Origin: Muscardinus avellanarius
Taxonomy: Eukaryota; Chordata; Mammalia; Rodentia; Gliridae
DNA: 64,000 nt
Assembly: GCA_963383645.1 (NCBI GenBank)
Contig: OY726576.1
Location: 15,177,486-15,241,485, forward strand
Direction of reading: 5' to 3'
In this document: positions 18,376 through 30,029 of the stretch, piece after piece
Numbering within the stretch: position 1 is the first letter of the stretch
How the letters are laid out: each line of letters starts with the position of its first letter
Position numbers and translations under genes: made by a program
The notes under the pieces: generated by a model
What the model was told of the DNA's origin: nothing
What the model saw: the letters and a program-made list of their open reading frames with translations, nothing else
Databases searched by the model: none

Positions 18376-19108
18376 TCATTTATTGTGGTACTGGATATTG
18401 ACCTGAGGGACATTCTACCTCCAAGCTGTACTCCCAGCCCTGTTTTTTATTCTTTTTCTTTTTGCAGTTTTGGGGATGGAACTCAGGGGCATTCTACCTC
18501 CGAGCTACACCCCCAGCCCTATTTTTCATCCCTTATTTTGACACAGAGTCTCTAGAACCGGGATTGCAGGTGTGTGCCACAGTGCTTAGCTCATAACCAC
18601 TTTTTGAGCAGCCCTCTACACGGGCCCTCTACCCAGTGCTGATGACTGTGCCCTCTACCTATCTCTTGATCAGACGAGCACAGTTCACTGGTTAGCTAGC
18701 TCTCAGTGAGAAAAAAGAACACAAGTTTCAGGCATGGTTTCTGTGTGTGTTGCTGTGCGTTGGAAGGTTATCGTAGTGAGAATCATGTAGACTGTCGATG
18801 TTGTCCCTATTTATACACCCAAAAGTGCCTGTGATGCCTTTGCTGTCCCCTGTCTGTTAAGGTGTACTATTGGGCTGGGAAGTTGGTCATATAAAGTAAC
18901 TCTTGGAGCTGGGCATGGTGGCGCACGCTTGTAATCCCAGCATTTGGGAGGCTGAGACCTGAGGATTGCGGTTCGCAGACAGCCTGAGCTATTTAGTGAG
19001 GTCGTCTGCAACTCAGTGAGACCCTGTTTCAAAATAACAAGAATAAAAAATTGGGCAGGTTGTGTAGCTTGGAGATCAAATGCCTCTGTGTTCCAACCCC
19101 AGACCAAA

Positions 19109-19147
<39 letters not shown>

Positions 19148-19148
19148 G
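16997..19148. repeat. Unit 2 last intron, part before the L1 insertion
   Basis: SINEs are arranged as in unit 1: + strand at 17,435-17,690 with (AAAT)n, minus strand at 17,870-18,330 and 18,380-18,590, (TATG)n at 18,337-18,373, and a + strand SINE at 18,905-19,148 ending in (AAAT)n. A deletion of roughly 57 bp relative to unit 1 lies near 17,745. Confidence 0.6.
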
Positions 19149-19943
19149 AAAGAGACTTCCGGGAAGATGGCGACCGAGAAAAGCGGGGCTTAAGAGCCCC
19201 GCTAACAACAAATCTCCATTACCACAAAATCAGCGCCTTTCATAGCCAGAAAACACCATCACCAGTGAAATAAAAAATCACCAGGCTCCAGAGAGAAAGC
19301 GGACTGAGACCAGAGCCACAGAGGAGATAACCAGCCTCACGCCCGAGGCCGCGGAGACGCGGCAGCAGTGCCATACTGCCGGCGGCACCGGCGAACTCAC
19401 CCGACGGCTACAGCAAGCCGAGGTTAGCTGCTGCGGAACAGTCAGGTGGGATTTCTCCACGCAGGGAGCATCTAAAGCTCCCAGTGGCCGAGCTCAGCAC
19501 ACGCTGCAGGGATTCAGAGTGGATTCAAAACCAAGAAGAAAAACACCAGCCCCACAGCTGAGGGTGTAGCAGCGGCGCCATATTGCCACCGGCGGCAGCA
19601 GCACCAAATTCAGCGAGGCCAGTACACCTACATCTGCGTACTCAAGAACAGTGAGTCAAATTGCAGGCCACAGAGGAGAAATCCCAGTACTGTACTCCCT
19701 GGGACTTGACCCCGTGGGGGAGGGGCGGTGGCAGAGATATCACAACATAGGAGAACGTGCAACCTGGCACCCCCCACAGTCTAAAGCAGCCTCTATCGAC
19801 TATCTGGGTCAGAGACTCTGTGATAAAACCCAGTAAAGGAGTAGTGGGGTCTGAGATACTACTGACTCGAGATCCAGAACACCTTAAGTGAAGTCATAGT
19901 GACCCAAGGGAAGAACCCAGAGAAGGCACAAACTTCCGAAATC

Positions 19944-20825
19944 ATGGGAAAGAGGAATAACACTGGAGCAATGAATGCCCACAACCCCACAACATCAGAA
20001 TCCGATAAAACAGAAAATCAGAGATTTCTAGAAGATCAAATCAGGAAAATAACTGTAGAAATAATAGAGGTGCTTCGAAAAGAACTCAGAGAGAGCCAAG
20101 AAGAGATAAAGGATGCAATTAATGAAGTAAAGGCCTCAATTCAAAGCACAAAAAACCGATTAGAACACATGGAGAACAGAATCTCGCTCTTAGAAGATGA
20201 GCAATCCAAAAATGAACGCATAGTTTCTAATCTAGAAAAAAATATCCGACAGCAGGAATCTGATATTGAAGAAATATGGGCCCATTTTAAGAGAGCTAAC
20301 CTAAGAATAATTGGAATAGAGGAGGGAAAAGAAAGTGAAACCAAAGGGATCAACAATCTCTTCAAGGAAGTAATAGCAGAAAATTTTCCAGACATAGAGC
20401 AAGAGGTCGATACACAGGTCCAGGAAACTTATAGAACTCCCTTTACACAGGATCGGAGAAGAGGATCCCCACGCCACATAATTGTCAAAATGACCAATGT
20501 GGAAGCCAAGCAGAGAATCTTAAAGGCAACAAAAGCAAAGGGCCAAGTGACATTCAGAGGCAAACCAATTAGAATCACTCCAGACTTCCCAAACCAAGTC
20601 ATGAGAGCCAGAAGGGCGTGGAGTAACATATTCCAAACTCTGAAAGAAAACAACTTCCAGCCAAAAATTTCCTACCCAGCAAAACTTTCTATCAAATTAG
20701 ATGGAGAAATAAGCTTCCATGACAAACAGAAACTGAAGGAATTTATGTCTTCAAAACCAGCACTAGAGAAAATACTCAAAGAGATTAACCATAAAGAAGA
20801 AACAGGTAACACACTGCAGAACTAG
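19944..20825 (+). CDS. L1 ORF1 protein (RNA-binding chaperone), intact
   Basis: The 293-aa frame starts at ATG 19944 (MGKRNNTG...), the usual MGK-type start of mammalian ORF1p. Residues about 35-115 form a heptad-rich coiled coil (trimerisation in known ORF1p). Residues about 116-205 match the RRM (NLRIIGIEEG; RHIIVKMTNVEAKQRILKAT). Residues about 206-285 match the C-terminal domain (KPIRITPDF; ISYPAKLS). There is no stop or frameshift, and the length fits a full ORF1p with a short N terminus. The product would coat retrotransposon RNA in cytoplasmic particles. The missing ORF2 means mobility would need help in trans. Confidence 0.9.
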   Translation: MGKRNNTGAMNAHNPTTSESDKTENQRFLEDQIRKITVEIIEVLRKELRESQEEIKDAINEVKASIQSTKNRLEHMENRISLLEDEQSKNERIVSNLEKNIRQQESDIEEIWAHFKRANLRIIGIEEGKESETKGINNLFKEVIAENFPDIEQEVDTQVQETYRTPFTQDRRRGSPRHIIVKMTNVEAKQRILKATKAKGQVTFRGKPIRITPDFPNQVMRARRAWSNIFQTLKENNFQPKISYPAKLSIKLDGEISFHDKQKLKEFMSSKPALEKILKEINHKEETGNTLQN

Positions 20826-21059
20826 AGAAACAAGATTTTACATCCAACAGACAACTAAGATTGGTTATCTGTGGAGATTCATTATTTATGTTAGTCTTTT
20901 ACCTATCTCTAAAGGGTATTGTTTGCCTTTATTGTTGTTAATTTCTAGGATTTCTAGTTGGAATATTAATATACCTTCAGATATAGCATTTGGAAATATT
21001 TTACCCCATTCTATTAGTAACTGTTAACTCTGTTTACATTGTCTTTGGATATACAATAT

Positions 21060-21580
21060 TTTTTTTTATTTTTTAGGGAGTTTGTATACTCTTCTGTTGC
21101 CTGTGCCATTGAAATCATAACCAAGAAATCACTGCCAATTTCAATGTTGTGAGGTTTAATGACCCAGATTTTCTCCTAAAAGTTTATAGTCTTAAGATTT
21201 ATATTTAGGTCTTTTATCTATTTTGAGTTAATACTTGTATATGGGATTAGGTAAGGTTCAATTTTATACTTTTCCATGTAATTATTATTTTTTAACAATA
21301 TTTAGTTAAAAGATTATTATTTCCACCACCAATTGTTCGTGGAAATCTTGTCAAAAATAACTTGACAATATAGGGAAGAATTTAGCTCTAGGCTTTTATT
21401 TAACTCCAATGGTTTATATATGTGCCTTTAGAACAGTACTACACTGTTTCAATTATTGTAGCTCTATATGGTTTGAAATCAGAAAATATATATCTTCTAG
21501 CTTTGTTTTTCAAGATCGTTTTGGGTACCTAGAGTCCATATTCCATATTAGGATAGATTTTTTTCTGAAAAATAAATATA
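21060..21580 (-). mobile_element. Antisense L1 ORF2/3' fragment inside the half-L1
   Basis: Read on the minus strand this stretch resembles the last part of mammalian L1 ORF2 and its end. The recognisable cue on the + strand is TATTTTGAGTTAATAC, the complement of a well-known ORF2 segment, followed by the GTACTACACTGTTTCAATTA region. The frame is not open. Either it was captured before insertion or it was an older L1 inverted during the event. Confidence 0.55.
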
Positions 21581-21898
21581 TAAATATATGATAGTTTCAC
21601 CTAAAAAATAGATAAAAAATATTCTCTGGTAAGAAAGAAAGCTAAAAGAAATATTGAAATGTTATCTTTAATTCATCAAAAGCTTGGTATCAGACAAATG
21701 AAACTTTTATGTGAGATTATCATTTTTAATTTTAGATAAATTGCCATAATACTAGATGTCAACTACTAAGCCAAGCATGGGAGGGAGGGATAGGGATAGA
21801 ATGGGGTGGGGATTGGGTGGGGGCTGACTGGGAAAAGTGTGCATGTATGTCTACAAAAGTATGTATCCTACTATGATGTATGAATACAGTGCACCAAT

Positions 21899-21917
21899 AA
21901 AAAAAAAAAAGAAAAAA

Positions 21918-21961
<44 letters not shown>
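21899..21961 (+). repeat. Poly(A) and (AAAG)n tail of the L1 insertion
   Basis: An A-run with interspersed G passes into at least eleven AAAG units and then into the unit 2 intron (CCTACCTCTTGG, cf. 7,651 and 49,807). It is typical of an expanded retroposon tail. Confidence 0.8.
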
Positions 21962-22067
21962 ACCTACCTCTTGGTAAGTAACATTTGCTATTAAGGATTT
22001 GAAGAATGTGGTCAAATCTCACCATCAAATGAGTTCCATCTGACTTGGCCTTCTCTTTCTCCGGCAG

Positions 22068-23896
22068 GACCAAACCCACCCCTGCACTCCATTACTCTCT
22101 GCCCTCCTGATTTCTCCAACCAGAAATCTCTGGAGCAAAACGTGCTGTGTGGCCACTGCCCCTGGATCTTCACATGCTTATGTGCAGAAAGACTTGTTGC
22201 ACCTGGGGACCCACACGCGGAGGACCAGAAGGAGCAGCGAGCCTCGGACGATAGATCCTGGAGCGACAGAGCAGAAGATCAAGACAGAGAAGGCTCCAAG
22301 TCTCGGTTTGGTAGGCCCAAGAAAAGTACTTTTGGAGAATTTCCCAGGCCACTCCAGAGGCCACCAGGTAGTTCCCAGCATCACATCAGAGCACTGGGGA
22401 TGGAGGAGAGCCCGGCTCAGACGAGGACCCCCAAAGACTCCGACAAGGTGCTGAGGAGGGCAGAAGGCCTAGGTCTTGGAGCAGTTGCCTGTGGCCAGCG
22501 CAGACTGCGTTCCAGCAAGATGAACGGCCTGCTCAGTCACCAGAGGACACACTCAGGGGAGAAGCCATACGTGTGCGGTGTGTGTGAGAAGGGCTTCAGT
22601 CTGAAGACGTGCCTGACCAGGCACCAGAAGCTGTACTCGTGGAAGAAGCCCTTTGTGTGTGGTGAGTGCGGGCGACGCTTTACACAGAAGGCCTCCCTCA
22701 TCATCCACCAGAGGACGCACTCAGGCGAGAAGCCGTATGTGTGCCAAGAGTGCGGGCGAGGCTTCAGGTTGAAGTCGACCTTCGTTAGACACCAGATTAC
22801 CCACTCAGGCGAGAAGCCCTACATGTGCCATGAATGCGGGCGAGGCTTTAACTTTAAGTCCCACCTCATCATCCACCAGAGGACACACTCAGGCGAGAAG
22901 CCCTACGTGTGCCATGAATGTGGGCGAGGCTTTAATCATAAGTCCAACCTCAATATCCACCAGAGGACACACTCTGACGAGAAGCCGTATGTGTGTCACG
23001 AGTGTGGGCGAGGCTATAAACGCAAGGCCCACCTAATCATCCACCAGAGGACACATTCGGGTGAGAAGCCCTACGTGTGCAGTGAGTGTGGCAAAGGCTT
23101 CAGCGTGAAGTCCAACCTCATTGTCCACCAGAGGACACACTTGGGCGAGAAGCCCTACGTGTGCAGTGAGTGTGGCAAAGGCTTCAGCGTGAAGTCCACA
23201 CTCACCAGACACCAGAGGACACACTCGGGCGAGAAGCCCTACGTGTGCAATGAGTGTGGCAAAGGCTTCAGCGTGAAGTCCAACCTCATTGTCCACCAGA
23301 GGACACACTTGGGCGAGAAGCCCTACATGTGCAGTGAATGTGGTAAAGGCTTCAGCGTGAAGTCCACGCTCAACAGACACCAGAGGACACACTTGGGCGA
23401 GAAGCCCTACGTGTGCAGTGAGTGTGGCAAAGGCTTCAGCGAGAAGTCCTACCTCATCATCCACCAGAGGACACACTCGGGCGAGAAGCCCTACGTGTGC
23501 AGTGAGTGTGGCAAAGGCTTCAGCCATAAGTCCCATCTCATCATCCACCAGAGAACACACTCAGGCGAGAAGCCCTACGTGTGCAGTGCGTGTGGCAAAG
23601 GCTTCAGCGAGAAGTCCTACCTCATCATCCACCAGTGTACACACTCGGGTGAGAAGCCCTACGTGTGCAGTGAGTGTGGCAAAGGCTTCAGCCATAAGTA
23701 CTACCTCATCAAACATGAGAGGAAACACTCGGTCGAGAAGCCAGTGTGCAGTGAGTGTGGCAAAGTCTTCAGCCATAAGTCCTACCTTATCATCCACCAG
23801 AGGACACACTCGGGCGAGAAGCCCTATGTGTGCAGTGAGTGTGGCAAAAGCTTCAGGGAGAATTTCACCCTCACCAGACACCAGAGAACACACTAG
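22068..23896 (+). CDS. Finger exon of KRAB-C2H2 zinc-finger protein, unit 2 (premature stop)
   Basis: The exon begins after the acceptor TCTCCGGCAG in phase 1. Joined to KRAB-A (from 16102) and KRAB-B it predicts a 681-aa protein with 16 C2H2 fingers. Finger 1 has lost its final zinc-binding His (HQKLY instead of HQKLH). The linker before finger 15 is one residue short (VEKPVC), as in units 1 and 3. The frame ends at TAG 23894-23896, where unit 3 has TCG, and the same frame stays open beyond it for about three more finger modules. The protein may still act with 15-16 fingers, or the gene may be decaying. Confidence 0.85.
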
Positions 23897-25555
<1,659 letters not shown>

Positions 25556-25731
25556 GAACCCAGGGACATTCTACCTCTGAGCTACACCCCCAGCCCTATT
25601 TTTCATCCCTTATTTTGACATAGAGTCTCTAGAACCGGGATTGCAGGTGTGTGCCACAGTGCTTAGCTCGTAACCACTTTTTGAGCAGTCCTCTACAGGG
25701 GCCCTCTACCCAGTGCAGATGACTGTGCCCT
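25556..25731 (-). repeat. Chimeric SINE junction
   Basis: The left part of this minus-strand SINE matches the downstream spacer (cf. 11,050). From about 25,600 the sequence instead follows the intron copy at about 7,015-7,138 (AGAACCGGGATTGCAG ... CAGTGCAGATGACTGTGCCCTC). This looks like recombination between two SINEs of the duplicon. KZFP-type sequence ends at about 25,731, where the SETMAR promoter region starts. Confidence 0.6.
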
Positions 25732-25739
25732 CCAAACAA

Positions 25740-25924
25740 GTGCAGCGAGCCCCCGCCCCTCAGGCCTCTGCTAAGGCCGTGCAAACTACAACTCCCGTGA
25801 GGCCGCGCGGCCGCGGACTACAGTTCCCAGCATCCTCCGCGAGGCACCCGCCTGTCAGGGAAGGAGGCTTGGCACCGGGCGGCCCGGTGTCGCGGAAGTT
25901 AGAGAGAGGAAGTGACCTTCTGGG
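25740..25924 (+). promoter_or_regulatory. SETMAR CpG promoter with two ZNF143-type motifs
   Basis: The GC-rich stretch just before the SETMAR start has ACTACAACTCCCG at 25785-25797 and ACTACAGTTCCCAGCATCC at 25817-25835 on the + strand. The second is a near-consensus SBS/ZNF143-THAP11 site. There is no TATA box. The TSS is probably between these motifs and 25,900. Confidence 0.65.
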
Positions 25925-26041
25925 ATGGCAGCCTGTGAAGGGACACCTGCGGCTCAAATAGATCAGCTGGATATAGCGGGAGGCCTGGAGAACTTGCCCG
26001 TGAGCGTGTGGCCGCCGGGGGCGGGGCCAGCGCCCTTCCAG
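25925..26041 (+). CDS. SETMAR: SETMAR exon 1 (N terminus)
   Basis: The ATG at 25925 opens 39 codons (MAACEGTPAAQIDQLDIAGG...) that end at CAG|GTAAGG, phase 0. The segment ...ENLPVSVWPPGAGPAPFQ corresponds to the N terminus known for mammalian SETMAR, and the next exon continues directly with YTPDHV. The Kozak context (GGGATGG) is acceptable. An intron in the expected place argues that this is the ancestral gene and not a retrocopy. Confidence 0.85.
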
Positions 26042-26058
26042 GTAAGGGGGTGGCTAGT

Positions 26059-26272
26059 CAGGGGGCGGGAATAGATACCCCGCCAATCTGCGTGCCACTC
26101 TCCCGGGTAGAGGCGTGGTTAGCCAGGGGGCGGGGCTAGATGCCCGAGTCAGCCTCGTGCTGCCCTCCCCTCCGGGGCGGGGCTATCCAGGGGGCGGGGC
26201 CAGATACCCAAGAGACTGTGTGCTGCCCTCCCAGGGAGGGGCGTGCCTATCCAGTGAGGGGCGGGGCTAAAT
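26059..26272 (+). repeat. GC-box minisatellite in SETMAR intron 1
   Basis: About 3.3 copies of a roughly 64-bp unit start at CAGGGGGCGGG (26059, 26124, 26188 and a partial copy at 26252). Each carries one or two GC-boxes (GGGGCGGGGC), the class of site bound by Sp1-family factors. It begins about 20 bp inside the intron and extends the CpG island. Confidence 0.7.
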
Positions 26273-26873
26273 ACATAAGGTCCTCTGTAACATGGTGAGA
26301 CCCTGTTTCCAAATAGAGAATAAAAAATATGGCTAGGGGTATAGCTCGGAGGTAGAATGCCCCTCGGTTCCATCCCCAGACCCGCAAATGAAATAAAAGA
26401 ACTCACTTTATTTTAAGGATGAAATTAACTCATTTAAGAATAAATGCCAGGCGTGGTGGCACACGCTGGTAATCCCCGCGCTTGGGAGGCGGAGACAGGA
26501 GGATCGCGCTGGTTCAGACTCGCTGGCTTAAGAGACCCTGTTTCCAAATAAAAATATAAAAATAGGTCTGGGAGTGTAGCCCGGAGGTAGAAGGTCTTCC
26601 AGGAACCCCAGTACCAACAAAATAATGATAATAATAATAATAATAATAAATTAATTTATATAAATATTCTCTTTAGAATCATCATAATCAGTACTGTCCA
26701 TAAAGCCATGGGTTTTGCTGCACTCGTTATAGTTTCCAAAATGCACATGAAAATAATACTTGTTGCGGGGGTGGTGGCACACACCTGTAATCCCTGCACT
26801 TGGGAGGCGGAGACAGGAGGATCAATCTGGTTCGAAGCCAGCTGTGCTGCCTTAAGAGACCCTGTTTCCAAAA

Positions 26874-26904
<31 letters not shown>

Positions 26905-27301
26905 GTCTGGGAGTGCAGCCCGGAGGTAGAAGGGTTTCCAGGAACCCCAGTACCACCAATAATAAAACTAATAATAATGAAAATATTTGTCTATTATATA
27001 TACATACATACATACATATATATATATATATATTTTTTTTTTCAGTACCGAGATGGAACCAAGGGGCATTCTACCTCCGAACGACACTCCCAACCCTACT
27101 TTTTTTAATTTTTTATTTTGAAACAGGGTCTCACTGAGTTGCAAAGGGCCTCGCTAAGTAGCTGAGGCTGTCTGAGAACCGTGATCCTCCTGTCTCGGCC
27201 TTCCGAATGCTGGGATGACAAGCGTGCGCCGCCACGCCCGGCTCTATTTGTACTTTTGCTGGCGTGTCTCACGCTGACTTGCACCGTTTCTACGTTGACA
27301 G
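26273..27301. repeat. SETMAR intron 1: SINEs and AT-rich microsatellites
   Basis: + strand SINE pieces lie at 26,273-26,400, 26,443-26,640 (ending in (AAT)n) and 26,765-26,970. A minus-strand SINE lies at 27,040-27,245. Simple (TA)n runs occur at 26,873-26,898 and 27,015-27,032. The intron ends TACGTTGACAG at 27301. Confidence 0.65.
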
Positions 27302-28069
27302 TACACCCCGGATCACGTCATGGGACCTGGAGCAGCCACGGACCCCACTCAGATAACCTTTCCCGGCTGCAGGTGCGGCGCCGCCCCCTGCCTCCCCGGC
27401 TCTTGCCCCTGCCTCCGCCAGGACGAGAACTATGACGAGCACTTGTGCCTCAGGGTGCTAGGCCCGGGAGCCAAGTACTCCAGGCCCGTCTTTGAATGCA
27501 ACGCCCTGTGCCAGTGTGCGGACCATTGCACAAACAGAGTGGTCCAGAGGGGGCTGCAGTTCCGCCTGCAGGTGTTCAAGACAGACAGAAAGGGCTGGGG
27601 GCTGCGGACCCTGGAGTTGATACCCAAAGGGAGATTCGTCTGTGAATACGCCGGCGAGGTCCTGGGCGCCTCGGAAGCGCGGAGGAGAACTCACTCGCAG
27701 AAGAGGCAGGACCCCAACTACATCATCGCCGTCAGGGAACACGTGTGTGGCGGGCCGGTCCTGGAGACCTTCGTGGACCCCACGTCCATCGGCAACGCCG
27801 GCCGGTTCCTGAACCACTCCTGCCAGCCCAACCTGGTCATGGTCCCCGTCCGAGTCGACTCGATGGTACCTAAACTGGCCCTCTTCGCAGCCACGGCCAT
27901 CGGCCCGGGAGAAGAGCTCTCTTACGACTATTCGGGAAGGTTCCTCAACCCCGTGGAAGGGGGCGAAGAAGAGAGGCCCCAGGGCGGGCAGCTGCGGAAA
28001 CCCTGCTCCTGCGGGGCCGCAGCGTGTGCCGGGTTCTTGCCTTTTGACGGTTCACTGTACTGCCCTTAG
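27302..28069 (+). CDS. SETMAR: SETMAR exon 2: pre-SET, SET and post-SET domains
   Basis: This exon of 255 codons plus stop completes a 294-aa protein. Residues about 60-125 hold the Cys-rich pre-SET motif (GCRCGAAPCLPGSCPC, FECNALCQCADHC). The SET domain follows, with GWGLRTLELIPKGRFVCEYA, the cofactor/catalytic NHSCQPN and ELSYDY. A post-SET CSCGAAAC lies near the C terminus. All expected zinc-binding and catalytic residues are present. The family transfers methyl groups to histone H3 (H3K36 dimethylation has been reported for the human protein). There is no mariner transposase half: the frame stops at TAG 28069, as expected outside anthropoid primates. It is a single uninterrupted exon and is probably functional. 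Confidence 0.93.
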   Translation, partial: YTPDHVMGPGAATDPTQITFPGCRCGAAPCLPGSCPCLRQDENYDEHLCLRVLGPGAKYSRPVFECNALCQCADHCTNRVVQRGLQFRLQVFKTDRKGWGLRTLELIPKGRFVCEYAGEVLGASEARRRTHSQKRQDPNYIIAVREHVCGGPVLETFVDPTSIGNAGRFLNHSCQPNLVMVPVRVDSMVPKLALFAATAIGPGEELSYDYSGRFLNPVEGGEEERPQGGQLRKPCSCGAAACAGFLPFDGSLYCP

Positions 28070-29005
28070 CCAGGTGTCCATCAGGAAGAGTGCAGGCGGA
28101 GGCTGGCCTCAAACCCGCGCCCCTCCTGGCTCAGCCTCCCAGTCCACGCTCGGATCTCGCAGCTCTGATCTTTTAGGAGAAACAGACTCCTGGTTGAAGC
28201 TACCAGTACTGGGCTCTCGCACCGAATCCAATCCGTATCAGGACTGCGAACGCATCCCACCTCTTCGTTTTTACATAGATACATAACTGTTCAGAATACT
28301 CGCTTTCCCAGTTAGACACGACTAAGTGTTTTCTTGCTTGCAGGATAAAAGCAAAAAATTGTGTGTCCTTAAGTTGGGTATCTTGCCCTTCTCTTCTTTC
28401 ATCCTATAAGCAGAAATGTGTATGTGATGGCCGGGGTAGGGGCAGCAATCCCAGCAGGCCACACTTCAAGGTGATCCTCAGAAAGGGTCCTGCAAGCCGG
28501 GAGTGGTGGGCACGCTTGTCATCCCCGCGCTTGGGAGGCGAAGACAGGAGGATCGCGCAGGTTCGAAGCCAGCCGAGTTGGCGTAAGAGATCCTGTTTCC
28601 AAATAAAATATAAAATATAAAATAGGTCTGGGGGTGTAGTCCGGAGGTACAAGGGCTTCCAGGAGCCCCAGGACCACCAAAAAAACAAAACAAAACAAAA
28701 CAAAAAGTATCGTGCAAACTGAGCATGGTGGCGCACGCTTGTAATCCCAGCGCTTGGGAGGCTGAGACAGGAGGATCGCACAGGTTCAAAGCCAGCCTCA
28801 GCTACTTAGTGAGGCTCTCAGCAACTTAGTGAGACCCTGTTTCCAAATAAAATATAAAATATAAAATAGGTCTGGGAGTATAGCCCGGAGGTAGAAAGCC
28901 TCTGGGTTCCAGCCCCAGTACCACCAAAAATAAAGAAAGAATAAAAAATAGGGCTAGGGATGTCACTTGGCGGTCAAATACCCCTAGGTTCCATCCCAAT
29001 GCCAC
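28070..29005. repeat. SETMAR 3' flank with SINEs
   Basis: 28,070-28,440 is unique and may contain the SETMAR 3' UTR, but no AATAAA is obvious in it. + strand SINEs occupy about 28,495-28,680 and 28,718-28,925, then an ID-type monomer at about 28,950-29,005. Confidence 0.55.
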
Positions 29006-29008
29006 AAA

Positions 29009-29172
29009 AAAAGAGGAAGAGGAAGAAGAAAAGGAGGAGGAAGAGGAGGAGGAGGAGAGGAGGAGGAGGAGGAGGAAGAGAAGAAGGAGAAGAAGAAGAA
29101 GAAGAAGAAGAAGAAGAAGAAGAAGAAGAAGAAGAAGAAGAAGAAGAAGAAGAAGAAGAAGCAGCAGCAGCA
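29009..29172 (+). repeat. Purine-only (GGA/GAA)n tract ending in (CAG)n
   Basis: About 150 bases contain only A and G on the + strand, first GGA/AGG-rich then about 24 GAA triplets, ending in four CAG-type triplets. It follows the A-rich tail of an ID SINE and probably grew from it. Long homopurine mirror tracts of this type can form triplex DNA. Confidence 0.9.
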
Positions 29173-30015
29173 AGGGCGTGTTGAACAAATCAGCAAGGTA
29201 GAAGGTGGTATGAGTATCGGTACTGTGGAAAACGCTACGTTCTGATCTCACAGCGCTGTTCCTTTAGAAGAAACTGTCTCCTTGTTTAAGCTGCCATTAT
29301 TGGGCTTTTGCACCAAATCCAGCCATGATTCAAGAAAACCCTAGTTCCGGGAGGCTGAGACAGGAGAATCAAAGGTTCAAGGCCAGCCTCAGCAACTTAG
29401 CAAGGGCTCCGTAACTTAGTGAGACTCTGCTTCAAAATGAAAAATTCAAGCCAGGTGTGGTGGCACACACTCATAATCCTAGCACTTAGGAGGCTGGGAC
29501 AGGAGGATGGAAATTTTGATTTTGTGTGTGTGTGTGGGGGGTACTGTGGGAGGAACCCAGGGGCTTTCTACCTCTGGACTATACTCCCAGACTTTTTTTT
29601 TTTTTTGGTGGTACTGGGGTTCCTGGAAGCCCTTCTACCTCCCAGACCTATTTTATACTTTTTTAAAATTTGGAAACAGGGTCTCTTAAGCCAGCGTGGC
29701 TGGCTTCGAACCTGCGTGATTCTCCTGTCTCAGCCTCCCAAGAGCGGGGATTACAAGCGTGCACCACCACGCTCAGCTGGTTTTTAAATTTTAATGGTGC
29801 ATTGTTGCAGAGGGTTTTTTTCGGGGGGTACTGGGGTTCCTGGAAACCCTTCTACCTCCGGGCTAAATTCCCAGACCTCTTTCATACTTTTTTTTTTTTT
29901 GAAATTGGTCTCTTAAGCCAGCTAGGCTGGCTTCGAACCTGCGTGATCCTCCTGTCTCGGTCTCCCAAGTGCAGGGATTACAAATGTGTGCCACCATGCC
30001 CGGCTGCAATGAGTT
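29173..30015. repeat. SINE cluster between SETMAR and the tandem array
   Basis: A + strand SINE remnant lies at 29,345-29,440, another at about 29,450-29,510. Minus-strand SINEs lie at about 29,530-29,600, 29,605-29,780 and 29,825-30,005. No gene is seen. Confidence 0.55.
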
Positions 30016-30029
30016 TTGATAATTCAAAA

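Larger units (their letters stand above)
19149..21912 (+). mobile_element. ORF1-only L1 (half-L1-like) insertion
   Basis: The insertion is absent from the equivalent intron in units 1 and 3. It begins with a GC-rich leader (ACTTCCGGGAAGATGGCG) of about 790 bp, continues with a complete L1 ORF1 (19944-20825), and ends with a G-rich L1 3' UTR-like tail (about 21,770-21,900) running into an A-run and (AAAG)n. There is no ORF2 in sense. In its place is about 240 bp of unassigned sequence and an antisense piece of L1 ORF2. The element entered the (AAAT)n tail of a SINE, so target duplications cannot be resolved. The architecture matches what is called HAL1 in other mammals, though an internally rearranged L1 is the alternative. 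Confidence 0.75.

Noticed and set aside
27302..28300. Search for a mariner transposase exon after SETMAR
   Set aside because: The SET exon ends in a stop, and no transposase-like frame or mariner termini are visible in the following sequence. That fusion is known only in anthropoid primates.
28826..29251. Poly-Leu or poly-Glu open frames over the purine tract
   Set aside because: They are a by-product of the GAA/GGA repeat with no start context or conservation.
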